Positions 8,589 through 17,472 of a stretch of DNA of 64,000 nucleotides are shown here, piece by piece; positions within the stretch are counted from its first letter, which is position 1, and every line of letters begins with the position of its first letter. The DNA comes from Sphingobacteriales bacterium (GTDB taxonomy: Bacteria; Bacteroidota; Bacteroidia; Chitinophagales; Chitinophagaceae): contig JACRLZ010000006.1 of assembly GCA_016235125.1 (NCBI GenBank), positions 124,001 through 188,000 on the forward strand, given 5' to 3'. The notes beneath the pieces are model-generated. The model was not told where the DNA came from. It was given only the letters and a program-made list of their open reading frames with translations, and searched no databases. The position numbers and the translations under genes were made by a program.

Positions 8589-9705
8589 ATTCTGTGATCG
8601 TCATCTTCCAATTCACATTTCTTTCTTTAAGATAGTTTAGCACAAAATCAAAACAGATTTTGTCTTTTCCCACCAGTTCCGGAGGAAAGACTCCTTTGTC
8701 GTTAAATAATCCCTGCGCAATTAAATTAACGGCAGCAGTGCAGGTGTATCCGGTTGTTCTGGCCATAGAAGAAATTTTTGTTAGTTTGTCGTAATAGTCC
8801 AGCAGGTTCCATTCTGTTTTTTTTCCTTCTCCATGCAATACTACTTTCATAACCGTCAACTCTTCTTCTTCCAGCCCAAGTTTCCATTCGTTGAACAATA
8901 TCTGTGACGTTACTTTGAGCGGAGAAACTTTCAAACCATTCACTTCTATCGGTTCTTCGCTGAAAAAATTACTTTCTTTCAGAGAGATGATGATATCGAC
9001 GTGTCCGGGATAGCGCAGTGTTTTTTCTTTCTGATTTTTGATATGCGGCATGGTGTATAGCAATGAACGTAGCCCATCCGTGTTAAATGCCTCCAGGGTA
9101 CCCACTTCATCAAAATGAATCCATTCCACTTCACTTAATGCTGGTTTGGTTACGATAAAACCGTTTTCCATCAACCTTGCCGGTCTTGTGTATTCTTCAA
9201 TCACATCAGCAGGAGAGAACGGCGCTTTATACTGAAAAGGTTTCTTCCTCACTTTCGGCAGACCGCCGACATAAATTTCCAATGCATCTATTCGCATTTC
9301 CTCATTATAGCGGCCGATAATAAAATTACTCATCCCCGGGGCCACACCGCAATCGGTAATAACTGTTACGCCTTTTTCTTTTGCCAGTTTATCCAGTTGC
9401 AGCACATCTTCCGGAAAGAAAGAAATGTCAACAATATTTTTGCCGCAGTTAATAACGGCTTCCAGGGCTTTGTAGCCCATAAACCCGGGCACAGCTGTTA
9501 CCACCAGATCAAATGAAGAAAGTAACCCGGAATAAGAATCATAATTTTTTAAGTCTGCCTTAATTGTTTGAACTCTTGGATTTCTTTTGTTAAGCTGTGT
9601 AAGATTTGCTTCATTGATATCAAAAGCTGTTACATGATGTCTTGATGAAAGATCAATAGCGATGGCGCTGCCTACCATGCCTGCTCCGAGGACTGCAATT
9701 TTCAT
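8587..9705 (-). CDS. Saccharopine dehydrogenase-like NAD(P)-dependent oxidoreductase
   Basis: A 372-residue protein starting MKIAVLGAGMVGSAIA, a Rossmann dinucleotide-binding fold with GAGMVG. The middle carries DCGVAPGMSNF and VGTLEAFNTDGLRSL, both typical of saccharopine dehydrogenase-family proteins (lysine metabolism or carboxynorspermidine-type enzymes). The start at 9705 was chosen because the Rossmann strand begins there; the open frame extends into the neighbouring gene without protein-like sequence. It lies 82 bp after the DUF6986 gene on the same strand and could be read with the purine genes, but its reaction has no obvious place in that pathway. Confidence 0.87.
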   Translation of the reverse strand: MKIAVLGAGMVGSAIAIDLSSRHHVTAFDINEANLTQLNKRNPRVQTIKADLKNYDSYSGLLSSFDLVVTAVPGFMGYKALEAVINCGKNIVDISFFPEDVLQLDKLAKEKGVTVITDCGVAPGMSNFIIGRYNEEMRIDALEIYVGGLPKVRKKPFQYKAPFSPADVIEEYTRPARLMENGFIVTKPALSEVEWIHFDEVGTLEAFNTDGLRSLLYTMPHIKNQKEKTLRYPGHVDIIISLKESNFFSEEPIEVNGLKVSPLKVTSQILFNEWKLGLEEEELTVMKVVLHGEGKKTEWNLLDYYDKLTKISSMARTTGYTCTAAVNLIAQGLFNDKGVFPPELVGKDKICFDFVLNYLKERNVNWKMTITE

Positions 9706-9787
9706 GGAAGAAAAATTTATAAGGCAAAAATAGAGAATGGAATACGGACGCCATAGGTTTTGGCCGACGGCGTCCGTGTTCTGAAAT

Positions 9788-11221
9788 TTATTTCTTACTT
9801 CTTCTCCCCTGCAAAATTTTGTAGAATGACCGGCTGTGTATTTCATCAATGGTCAAGCCCGTTTCTGTGGCTTCTTCTTCTGAGATAGCGCCGCAGTTCA
9901 TCGCTTTTAAAAAGAAATTCAAAAGTCCCTGGCCGGTTGCCGCATCATCAAAAATGTCGCCGGTGAGGGTGGAGATGGCGGCCCGCTCCACAAATATTTT
10001 TAATCTGTGTTTGGCATCGGCCATACTGCTGAGAAAGAAATTATAGGTGGCTGCATACCGCATGGGCAGTTGTGCAGGATTCAGATCCCAGCCCTGGTAA
10101 AAGCCATTGACAAGAGAATGCATGGTATGATTGTAACCTATGCACCATGCGTTATGTACTGAGTTGCGATTCTCTTTTAATTGTTTTTCCGTTAGTTTAT
10201 CTCCGCGGTGCGGGGCAACGGGCATTACATTCGTTGCGCCGTCGGATAAAAATATACCGGTGCCGCCGAGTGCAACCTTCGTCATGTGATGTGCAAAATC
10301 ACAAACCGGGTGCGCCATGGTCTGATATTTTGCGGTGATACCGCAGGATGCAGTGTAATCATAGGTGCCGAAGTGTGCCGCTATCAGTCTTCCTTCACCG
10401 GCTCTTATGATTTTCATCAACGGATTCTTTCCCCCTTCATCCATGATGATCTGTGTGACCTCCACCATGGTTTCCATTTTCAGTGTGCCTGATTTCAGAT
10501 TATTTTTTTTCTCAATGATCTCAAGAAAACGTACCATGGTTACTACCTGTTCGGGTATCGTTACTTTGGGAAGCATCACTACAAAATTGTCAGGCAGTTT
10601 ACCGTTTGTCTTTTGTAATAATGTGGTGAGAAAAATATCGAGAGTTCTCACTCCCCTGTTTTTTAAATCTTCCGTGAATGGTTTTATCCTGATACCAATA
10701 AATGGAGAGATGGTTTTATTTTTCATTCCGTCAGCCAACTCTTTAGCGGCGTTTACGGTCGTTTCATCTTCTTCATCATCGGGGCGGTTGCCGAAACCGT
10801 CTTCAAAATCAATCCGGAAATCCTCTACCGGCTCTGTTTTTAGTTTCTCAATGATTTTATTGTAAACTGTATAAGAAAGCCAGGCAGGATGTTTTCTTCT
10901 TTCCGCTTCAGCCATCTTGTCCAGTTTCTTAATAAGTTTTTCTTTTTTCTTTTCATCAATGGGCAGTTTATCATAGCCTTCAAACTTCAAAACATTGGCA
11001 AGAGTGATGAAGTCGGGGGCATAGGTCAGTAAATTTCTTAGGGCTATCTCACCCATCTTTACACAGGTATCTGATTTGAAAAGATTGGCGCCGCCATACA
11101 CTGTATGAACGGGTTGGCGGTCAGGTTTATCACCGGGGTAGGTGTGTTGAAATTTTTTATTTGCCGTTTCGAGTGAGTTGAGAAGAATCTCTTTTTCAAT
11201 GTCGGCGATGGAAAATTTCAT
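9788..11221 (-). CDS. DUF6986-like aldolase/citrate lyase/malate synthase superfamily enzyme
   Basis: A 477-residue TIM-barrel-type protein. FRIDFEDGFG, METMVEVTQII and GEGRLIAAHFGTYDYTAS resemble the metal- and CoA-ester-binding segments of the HpcH/citrate lyase/malate synthase superfamily. I take it for the DUF6986 group; its reaction is not established to my knowledge. It is the last gene of a purine-degradation run (allB-alc-uraD-uraH and this gene, same strand). Allantoate breakdown ends in glyoxylate, so condensation of glyoxylate with an acyl-CoA is a reasonable but untested idea. The start at 11221 avoids upstream repeat-derived codons. Confidence 0.75.
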   Translation of the reverse strand: MKFSIADIEKEILLNSLETANKKFQHTYPGDKPDRQPVHTVYGGANLFKSDTCVKMGEIALRNLLTYAPDFITLANVLKFEGYDKLPIDEKKKEKLIKKLDKMAEAERRKHPAWLSYTVYNKIIEKLKTEPVEDFRIDFEDGFGNRPDDEEDETTVNAAKELADGMKNKTISPFIGIRIKPFTEDLKNRGVRTLDIFLTTLLQKTNGKLPDNFVVMLPKVTIPEQVVTMVRFLEIIEKKNNLKSGTLKMETMVEVTQIIMDEGGKNPLMKIIRAGEGRLIAAHFGTYDYTASCGITAKYQTMAHPVCDFAHHMTKVALGGTGIFLSDGATNVMPVAPHRGDKLTEKQLKENRNSVHNAWCIGYNHTMHSLVNGFYQGWDLNPAQLPMRYAATYNFFLSSMADAKHRLKIFVERAAISTLTGDIFDDAATGQGLLNFFLKAMNCGAISEEEATETGLTIDEIHSRSFYKILQGRRSKK

Positions 11222-11241
11222 GATGGCATGTTTATTTTTAA

Positions 11242-11293
11242 CACAGAGAGCACAGGGTTTGCACGAAGCTACACAGAGGTTAAGAACCTCTGT
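11242..11293. repeat. Repeat-like ACACAGAG segment and hairpin overlapping the uraH stop
   Basis: Between uraH and the DUF6986 gene lie several ACAGAG/CACAG words, ending in a perfect 9-bp stem ACAGAGGTT (11273-11281) and AACCTCTGT (11285-11293) with a 3-base loop. The stem spans the uraH stop codon. There is no T-run, so it is more likely an intercistronic mRNA hairpin or repeat remnant than a terminator. Confidence 0.6.
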
Positions 11294-11618
11294 AGGTTGA
11301 ATATCCAAAAGGATTTAACAGTAGCGGTACATGATAGTGCTCTTTTTCTGTTATGGTAAATGTGATTTCCACAAAAGGATAAAAGGAATGAATTCCCTGC
11401 CTGTCGAAATATTCTTTTGTTTCAAATTTTAATTTATAATTCCCGGGTTGCAGAACCACATCACTGCTCAGCAGGTTGGGAATGCGGCCGTCGTGGTTGG
11501 TGGTAGCAATGGTAATTTCCGTCCACTTATCATTATGCTGCTGGTAAAGAAAAACAGAAATTCCTTCAGCCGGGTGACCCTTGCTGGTATCTAATACATG
11601 TGTTGTTAATTGACTCAT
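11280..11618 (-). CDS. uraH: 5-hydroxyisourate hydrolase (transthyretin-like) UraH
   Basis: A 112-residue protein that hydrolyses 5-hydroxyisourate, the product of urate oxidation, to OHCU. It begins with the family pattern MSQLTTHVLDTS, which holds the first active-site histidine, and ends in the diagnostic YRGS tetrapeptide. No signal peptide is seen, so it is cytosolic. A start at 11618 is preferred over 11627 because homologues begin at this point. It lies 70 bp after uraD in the same direction. Confidence 0.94.
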   Translation of the reverse strand: MSQLTTHVLDTSKGHPAEGISVFLYQQHNDKWTEITIATTNHDGRIPNLLSSDVVLQPGNYKLKFETKEYFDRQGIHSFYPFVEITFTITEKEHYHVPLLLNPFGYSTYRGS

Positions 11619-11688
11619 AAGCCTCACCCCAAATCCCGTCTCTTCTCTTTCCTCCGAGACGGGAATAGAGGATTTTGTTTTTGTTGGT

Positions 11689-12192
11689 TTATTCTAACAG
11701 TTTTTCAATTCTTAGTCTGGTTATTTTATTCTGCTCATCGGCAGCAATCTGAATTTCGTCTTCCGGTTTGTTTTGTAATCTTTCTTTCATCATTGCAAGC
11801 ATTTCTTCTGCCGATTTTCCCGTAGCACAAACAATAAAGATATAACCGAATTTTTTTTCATACAACCTGTTGCTTTCAGCCAGCGCCTTCAATATTTCTT
11901 CTGATGCTGTTTGCACAGCACTTTGTTCGCCGGAAGCCCAAACAGCTGTGTTCACAAATTTTTTTCTCAGTGAATCAGTATCCCCAATTTCCGGATGATG
12001 GGCAAATGCTTCTTTCCAGTCCGCTTTACTGCATTTCCACCATTGCTCTTCAGCATCTTCCAGTAATTCTATCATATCATCAGCAGGAATAAACGGCAGC
12101 ATTTTTTGAACCCATGCAGCTGAGCCACAGCATTTGGTTAGCTCTTCCACTAACTTTTCCTTTGGTAATATATTGAATTCATGTAATGTCAT
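11689..12192 (-). CDS. uraD: 2-oxo-4-hydroxy-4-carboxy-5-ureidoimidazoline decarboxylase UraD
   Basis: A 167-residue protein starting MTLHEFNILPKEK. It decarboxylates OHCU to S-allantoin. The family motif HHPEIGD (with the catalytic histidine) and WASGEQSAV (with the conserved SxEQ) are both present. An open frame continues upstream to 12267, but that part overlaps alc and includes codons from a short palindromic repeat, so 12192 is the better start. It lies 50 bp after alc and 70 bp before uraH. Confidence 0.93.
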   Translation of the reverse strand: MTLHEFNILPKEKLVEELTKCCGSAAWVQKMLPFIPADDMIELLEDAEEQWWKCSKADWKEAFAHHPEIGDTDSLRKKFVNTAVWASGEQSAVQTASEEILKALAESNRLYEKKFGYIFIVCATGKSAEEMLAMMKERLQNKPEDEIQIAADEQNKITRLRIEKLLE

Positions 12193-12224
12193 ACCCCAAT
12201 TCCTAATTAACCAATATACCCTTT

Positions 12225-12240
12225 CTGCCGGCAGGCAGGC
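12225..12240. repeat. CTGCCGGCAGGCAGGC palindromic repeat in the alc-uraD gap
   Basis: A GCCGGC-centred palindromic word in the 50-bp gap between alc and uraD. A closely related word occurs at 50353-50372 inside the sensor kinase gene. Confidence 0.65.
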
Positions 12241-12242
12241 AA

Positions 12243-13253
12243 TTAACCATTCGCTATTCTCCCCCACAACCTCATCCTGCTTACCCCTCCATCCGGAAAA
12301 ATGCTCAGCCGAACATGGGTAAATGGCCCTTTGTTTACTATTTCATCTTCAAAAAAATGTTCATGATCGGCACTGAGTTTGGACAGAGGAAGTATGGTTA
12401 ACCATTCAATAGCATTGCCATCAAGTTTCTTTTCGTCTTTATAGGCAATATCACATCCCTCAATCAGGCAACTATCCGGATAATTTCCTTTGAAATGACA
12501 GGTATCAATTAAAATTTTTTCAACGATTCCCATGTGAGCTAATCTTACAATCACCCAATCCCTGTTGTTGGGAGTACGGTTTCGTTTTGTTTCCCAACCA
12601 TCGCCCATATTTACTCCACGGCCGGGCATTATTAAATTATCCATGTGGGAAAAAAACATATCGTTGCACAAAACAGATCTGGCCCCGCTGGTAGCAGCAG
12701 CAAGATTTACCATTTCACTTGCATCAACAGTACTCCAGTCTTTATACACTTCACCATACACTTTCAGCCTCGCTATTCCGCCATCGGGATAAATATGCAG
12801 TTTGATATGAGTATAATAATTACGGTCCTTTATTTCATAAAAATTTTGTGAGCCGGGCTGCAGTGGTGATTGAGGAAGTATTTCTTTCCATTTTACATTA
12901 TCCCAATTGATATTCTCATCATCAAGAATAGTTGCTGCATCCAGCGAAGCATGCGGCGGATGATTACCCAAAAAATGATTTGTGTCTATATCTACTCCAT
13001 GAATTTTTCCTGAAGTGGCGAGTTTGACAATACACCAGTCGTGTCCCGGAGTCCTTTTTCTTCTCGACTCCCACCCATCCATCCATTTGCCCCGGTCAGT
13101 ATATTTATCGGGAATAAAAATTCCCCTGCCGGGTTTTATAAGATTTTCTTTTTCGGCAAAAAAATCATCAGAACATGAAAGCACTTTGCCACCAAGCCGT
13201 TCTGCAGCGAGATCGGTAAGATTGATAAAAGATGGTCCGGCTGTGTTATTCAT
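12243..13253 (-). CDS. alc: Allantoicase
   Basis: A 336-residue protein made of two homologous beta-sandwich halves, each with the pattern LxCSDDFF/LCNDMFF, then a GRG, DGWE(S/T)(R/K)R and a DWxIV(K/R)LA segment (starting near residues 25 and 190). Two tandem allantoicase repeats are the normal family layout. It hydrolyses allantoate to ureidoglycolate and urea. Its start overlaps the end of allB by 8 bp, so the two are translationally coupled. No urease genes are in the window, so the fate of the urea is open. Confidence 0.94.
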   Translation of the reverse strand: MNNTAGPSFINLTDLAAERLGGKVLSCSDDFFAEKENLIKPGRGIFIPDKYTDRGKWMDGWESRRKRTPGHDWCIVKLATSGKIHGVDIDTNHFLGNHPPHASLDAATILDDENINWDNVKWKEILPQSPLQPGSQNFYEIKDRNYYTHIKLHIYPDGGIARLKVYGEVYKDWSTVDASEMVNLAAATSGARSVLCNDMFFSHMDNLIMPGRGVNMGDGWETKRNRTPNNRDWVIVRLAHMGIVEKILIDTCHFKGNYPDSCLIEGCDIAYKDEKKLDGNAIEWLTILPLSKLSADHEHFFEDEIVNKGPFTHVRLSIFPDGGVSRMRLWGRIANG

Positions 13254-14577
13254 GAAATAATATCTCTCCTTTATTCAAATGTAAAAATTTTCCCGAATCA
13301 TACACTTTTTCCCCTTTCAGCCATGTTTGTTTTACCACTCCGTATAATTCTTCATTCAGATACGGCGTTATTTTATGCCGGTGATGAATGATGTCCTTTG
13401 TTACAGTAAATTTTTCTCCGGGATTCCAAACAACGAAGTCAGCATCATACCCTTTTTCAATTTTTCCTTTTGTTCTCAACTGAGGCAATAGCGCAGAACT
13501 TTCGCTAAGCCATTTTGCCATATCGTTCAAACTGCAATTTTGCTTTTTTGCCGCAGTCCACAAAGCAGGCAATGAAAACTGAATGGAAGAAATACCTCCC
13601 CATGCTTTCATAAAATCACCTGATTCCAATTGCTTCATCTCAGGCGGCGCAGGAGAATGGTCAGTAGCAACAAAATCTATGATGTTATCTTTCAACGCCT
13701 GCCACAACTTTTCATTGTTTTCTTTTTCCCTTATTGGCGGGGCACATTTGTATTCCGTTTTTCCATCGGGTATCTCTTCGGCATTGAAATATAAATAATG
13801 CTGACATGTTTCTACGGTTAGCGGAAGTCCTTTCTGTTTTGCTTTTGTAATTTGTTCCAATGAATCTGAAGATGATAAATGAACAATATGTGTCCGGCAA
13901 TTATATTCTTCACAAAGACGGATCATTAGGGCAATGGCATCATCCTCCCATTTCTTTGGACGAGAGGCGAGATAGTCAGAATAGATGGTAGTAGTGAGTG
14001 GCGAGTAGTGAGCAGTATCTGAAAGTTCACAGTGAACCAATAATGGCAAATTATGTTTTGCAATGACTTGCATTACTTTTCTTAAATCAGCTTCTGTTAC
14101 ATTCGGAAATTCATCAATACCAGAATGTGTGAGAAATGCTTTAAAACCAAGAATACCCCTTTCTATCAATGGTTCAATATCTTTTTCATTGCCGGGAATG
14201 ATGCCTCCCCAAAAACCGCAATTAGTATGAATCTTCCCCTTTGCCGAATTAATTTTCTTCTTAAATGCTTCAACAGTTGTTGTTACAGGCGATGCATTCA
14301 ATGGCATTTCCACCAAACTTGTAATACCACCGGCAAGAGCAGCCTTAGTGGCTGTGTCAAAGCCCTCCCATTCCGTTCTTCCGGGTTCATTGATATGCAC
14401 ATGCGGGTCTACAATGCCGGGCATCAGAACATTATCGCCTGCATCTTCTGCCTGAAATTCTCCTTGTGGTAATTCATCCGTTATATCAATAATCTTTCCT
14501 TCTTTTATCAACACAAAAGCTTTTCTCATTCCCCCGGGGGTAATGACACGGCTGCTTTTTATGACGAAATCAATCAT
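13246..14577 (-). CDS. allB: Allantoinase
   Basis: A 443-residue cyclic amidohydrolase that opens the allantoin ring to give allantoate. It has the metal-binding DPHVHINEPGR near residue 60, a lysine in GFKAFLTHSG that is carboxylated in this family, two later histidines (LVHCELSD and THIVHLSSS) and the catalytic aspartate in VATDHSPAP. The start MIDFVIKSSRVI at 14577 fits homologues; the open frame upstream overlaps puuD and is not protein-like. It is first in the run allB-alc-uraD-uraH-DUF6986 and divergent from puuD. Confidence 0.95.
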   Translation of the reverse strand: MIDFVIKSSRVITPGGMRKAFVLIKEGKIIDITDELPQGEFQAEDAGDNVLMPGIVDPHVHINEPGRTEWEGFDTATKAALAGGITSLVEMPLNASPVTTTVEAFKKKINSAKGKIHTNCGFWGGIIPGNEKDIEPLIERGILGFKAFLTHSGIDEFPNVTEADLRKVMQVIAKHNLPLLVHCELSDTAHYSPLTTTIYSDYLASRPKKWEDDAIALMIRLCEEYNCRTHIVHLSSSDSLEQITKAKQKGLPLTVETCQHYLYFNAEEIPDGKTEYKCAPPIREKENNEKLWQALKDNIIDFVATDHSPAPPEMKQLESGDFMKAWGGISSIQFSLPALWTAAKKQNCSLNDMAKWLSESSALLPQLRTKGKIEKGYDADFVVWNPGEKFTVTKDIIHHRHKITPYLNEELYGVVKQTWLKGEKVYDSGKFLHLNKGEILFHE

Positions 14578-14617
14578 ACCTAAAAATAATGAAAACAATT
14601 TTTTACTTTCAGGTTTG

Positions 14618-16006
14618 ATGGCGGCCATACTGCTTATATTATTTTCCTGCATCCTCATCATGCTGGTGGTGATGACCTGCCGCATCCACGCCATTTCTGA
14701 AAAAGAAAGTGATGAAACGGTACGGGAAAGAACTTCATGGATACAAGGATGGACCTATGCTGCCATTATATTTACTATTCTGGCTATTATTGCCTGTATT
14801 TACTGGATGATAAGGGGCACGGCGTATGAAGGCCATTTAATGGAATGGCTCAATATTGTTATAAGGGTCATGCATTTCACTTTTGGCATTGCATGGATCG
14901 GCGCATCATTCTATTTTGTCTTTCTTGAAAATGCTTTGAACAGAACAGAAGGAATAAGAGATGAGCTGGCAGGTAATCTATGGGCAGTACATGGCGGCGG
15001 TTTTTATTATTTGGAGAAATATAAAGTAGCGCCAAAAAATATCCCCAAACACCTTCATTGGTTCAAGTATGAGGCTTACTTCACCTGGATATCGGGTTTT
15101 GCGTTATTGTTCATCATCTATTATTTCAATGCTTCAGCAATGCTGATTGATCCTAATGTAATGAGGCTAACAACTTTACAAGCCATCGGGATCAGTGTTG
15201 GTTCTTTTATTGTTGCGTGGATCATATATGATCTGCTTTGCAAATCATCGTTGGCAAAAACGCCAATATTGTTTGCATTGGCTGGAATTATCGTATTAAT
15301 TGGCTTTGCTTATTTCTACAGTCATGTGTTTAGCGGCAGGGCCGCCTTCATTCATTTTGGCGCCATGATCGGGAGCCTGATGGTGGGTAATGTTTTTTTT
15401 GTCATCATCCCGGCACAAAAAGCAATGGTAAGTGCGGCGAAGAAAGGAGAACTGCCTGATGCGCAAAAAGGCAAGAATGCTTTGTTCCGTTCCATCAGCA
15501 ATAATTATTTTACGCTGCCGGTGTTGTTTGTGATGGTGAGCAATCATTTTCCCAGCACATTTGGCAACAAATACCAATGGATTGTTTTAGCCGCTATCAG
15601 TATCGGAGCTGCAGGAATTAAGCACTGGCTGAACCTGAGAGAGCAGGGTAAACTGGGTGTGTGGGTACTGCCTGTTTCTGTTGTTGTACTGCTGGCAGTT
15701 GCTTATGTTACTGCACCGCAGCCCTCCAATGCAAAATGCAAAGAGATAAGTTTTGCGGAAGTAAATGCCATTATTCAGCAGCGCTGTATCAGTTGTCATT
15801 CTTCCAAACCTACGGATAATACATACACGGCTGCACCAAATGGAACAAAGTATGATACCCCTGCTGAAATTGTTGCCAAAAAAGATTTAATCATGCAACG
15901 GGTTATTATAACGAAAACAATGCCGCAGAATAATAAAACCAATATGATGCCGGAAGAAAGGGATGTTATACGGTGCTGGATTGAACAGGGGGCCAAAATC
16001 CAATAA
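14618..16006 (+). CDS. puuD: Membrane-bound urate oxidase (urate hydroxylase) PuuD with C-terminal cytochrome c domain
   Basis: About 462 residues from the ATG at 14618; ATGs at 14564 and 14543 in the same frame would overlap allB. The N-terminal two thirds hold about eight membrane helices with the PuuD hallmark HFTFGIAWIGASFYFVFLEN and WAVHGGGFYY. The C-terminal 100 residues form a haem domain with CISCH near residue 390. PuuD oxidises urate to 5-hydroxyisourate and passes electrons to the respiratory chain rather than making hydrogen peroxide. Compared with proteobacterial PuuD there is an additional N-terminal helix. Start region and allB start region face each other across 40 bp. Confidence 0.92.
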   Translation: MAAILLILFSCILIMLVVMTCRIHAISEKESDETVRERTSWIQGWTYAAIIFTILAIIACIYWMIRGTAYEGHLMEWLNIVIRVMHFTFGIAWIGASFYFVFLENALNRTEGIRDELAGNLWAVHGGGFYYLEKYKVAPKNIPKHLHWFKYEAYFTWISGFALLFIIYYFNASAMLIDPNVMRLTTLQAIGISVGSFIVAWIIYDLLCKSSLAKTPILFALAGIIVLIGFAYFYSHVFSGRAAFIHFGAMIGSLMVGNVFFVIIPAQKAMVSAAKKGELPDAQKGKNALFRSISNNYFTLPVLFVMVSNHFPSTFGNKYQWIVLAAISIGAAGIKHWLNLREQGKLGVWVLPVSVVVLLAVAYVTAPQPSNAKCKEISFAEVNAIIQQRCISCHSSKPTDNTYTAAPNGTKYDTPAEIVAKKDLIMQRVIITKTMPQNNKTNMMPEERDVIRCWIEQGAKIQ

Positions 16007-16007
16007 A

Positions 16008-16032
16008 AAAGCCGGTTGTTATTACCGGCTTT
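16008..16032 (-). terminator. Terminator hairpin between puuD and the convergent VWA gene
   Basis: Perfect 9-bp stem AAAGCCGGT (16008-16016) and ACCGGCTTT (16024-16032). The T-run is on the minus-strand side, so it best fits the VWA gene, but it can serve both. Confidence 0.85.
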
Positions 16033-16052
16033 GACCTGACTATATTTTCTTT

Positions 16053-17210
16053 TTACTCTTTGGGGATTTGCATATTGAATCTTTTCACCTGTTCACGGAT
16101 GGCTGTTTCAACTGCTGACTCAAGAGTTTGTCCATTGTTGTTTGCCGCTGCTTTGGCTTTTTCAGCAGCAATGTATTTGCTTCTGTCCGCATTTGTATTT
16201 ATTATCTGCTGCTGAATGGCGTTGCGTTCGGCTGTCTTTTGTTGTACATACAGTCGAAGTTCTTTGGTAGTTTTATTCTTTAAGCTATCCGGTAATGTTT
16301 TTCTGTCCACTTTGCTGATGTAAGAGCTGTCGGCCTGCACAGCATCTACCAGATCCCATGAGGCATTATTGTAAGCATTGCTCATGGCCTTTGCATTTAC
16401 TCTTTGCAAACCGGCGCCGTTACTGGCTGAAAAATTCATTTTATCCACTTCCTGTTGCCGGATGCTGTTGGCAAGGCCCATCGAGCCATAACCTATGTAA
16501 GTGCCGTTTAATTTATAGTTCAGCACAATTAAAGTGCTATCATACGGTGTGGGTATCTCGATTTCCCTTGCATCGGTATTGATGTTGGTAAAACTGCCGT
16601 TGCCACATTCGTTCAGCAGGTTCCAGTGTTCTTTGATCCCCTGCATTCTGTCGCCGCAATAAATGGTGTTTACGATCACTCCTTTTTCTTTGGCTTTTGC
16701 ACAGGCGGTAGTGTACAACATATTTCCCTGCAAAAAATCTTCATTGCCGGCTATAAATATCACTTTGTATTCATCTTTTGCAGCATTCCATTTCAGCTCA
16801 TCAATAGAAGTATAAATTACCTGCCCGCAGTATTCATCACCACCGTTGGTGGTAAGGCCAAAGAGAATTTTGGAAACACTGTCGAGGTCTTGTGTAAAGG
16901 TGCTGAGCTGTTTTACGTATCCTTTTGTCACATCATTGCTGCTACGGCCATATTCATAAAGCGCCACTTCTACATTTGGTACAGATTTGTCAGTACACTG
17001 GGCTTTGCCCAGTGTGGTCACCATGTTCCAAAGCTGGGCCTTGGCCTGTTCGATAAGGCCATCCATGCTGTTACTGACATCCAGCAGAATGGCAACCTGT
17101 ATTTTTTTTGGCTCAGCTTTTTGATGATTTGCAACTGAGGGTTTGAGGTTGGAGAAACTGAACAACCCGAAGGCGGCTACTGCCGCACAGGAAGCAAATA
17201 ATACTTTCAT
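16053..17210 (-). CDS. Exported von Willebrand factor type A domain protein
   Basis: A 385-residue protein with a signal peptide (VLFASCAAVAAFGLFSFS). The VWA domain begins near residue 38 with VAILLDVSNSMDG, a complete DxSxS metal-ion adhesion site, and covers about 200 residues. A coiled, alanine/lysine/glutamine-rich segment rich in KTAERNAIQQQ follows near the C-terminus. VWA proteins bind partners through the metal site; the partner here is unknown. It sits convergent to puuD and divergent from xdhA, inside the purine locus, which may be chance. Confidence 0.8.
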   Translation of the reverse strand: MKVLFASCAAVAAFGLFSFSNLKPSVANHQKAEPKKIQVAILLDVSNSMDGLIEQAKAQLWNMVTTLGKAQCTDKSVPNVEVALYEYGRSSNDVTKGYVKQLSTFTQDLDSVSKILFGLTTNGGDEYCGQVIYTSIDELKWNAAKDEYKVIFIAGNEDFLQGNMLYTTACAKAKEKGVIVNTIYCGDRMQGIKEHWNLLNECGNGSFTNINTDAREIEIPTPYDSTLIVLNYKLNGTYIGYGSMGLANSIRQQEVDKMNFSASNGAGLQRVNAKAMSNAYNNASWDLVDAVQADSSYISKVDRKTLPDSLKNKTTKELRLYVQQKTAERNAIQQQIINTNADRSKYIAAEKAKAAANNNGQTLESAVETAIREQVKRFNMQIPKE

Positions 17211-17472
17211 AAAAGACAATTTGAACAGGAAGATGCTTAAGTTGGTGGATTTTCACAAAGGATTAAACCTGTTTTGGAAATAGTTTAACGTATGTTTCCT
17301 AATAAGAGGTCCGGATATGGGTATGCGGAAAGTAAAAATAATGGTGCCGGGCATGGCTACACTCAACGCCCATAAGCAAAGAGGCGATAGTAAATCGGTG
17401 AACGGGATATAGGAAGCGAAGCGTTCATTAGATCAATTATAGTAACTTTAAATTTATACAACTAAAATTACG

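Noticed and set aside
9100..9150. Residues ALSEVEW in the saccharopine-dehydrogenase-like protein, suspected as a repeat-derived insertion
   Set aside because: A similar ALSxxE...F..(V/I)GTLEAFNTDGLRSL segment is normal for the family, and the DNA here shows no palindrome.
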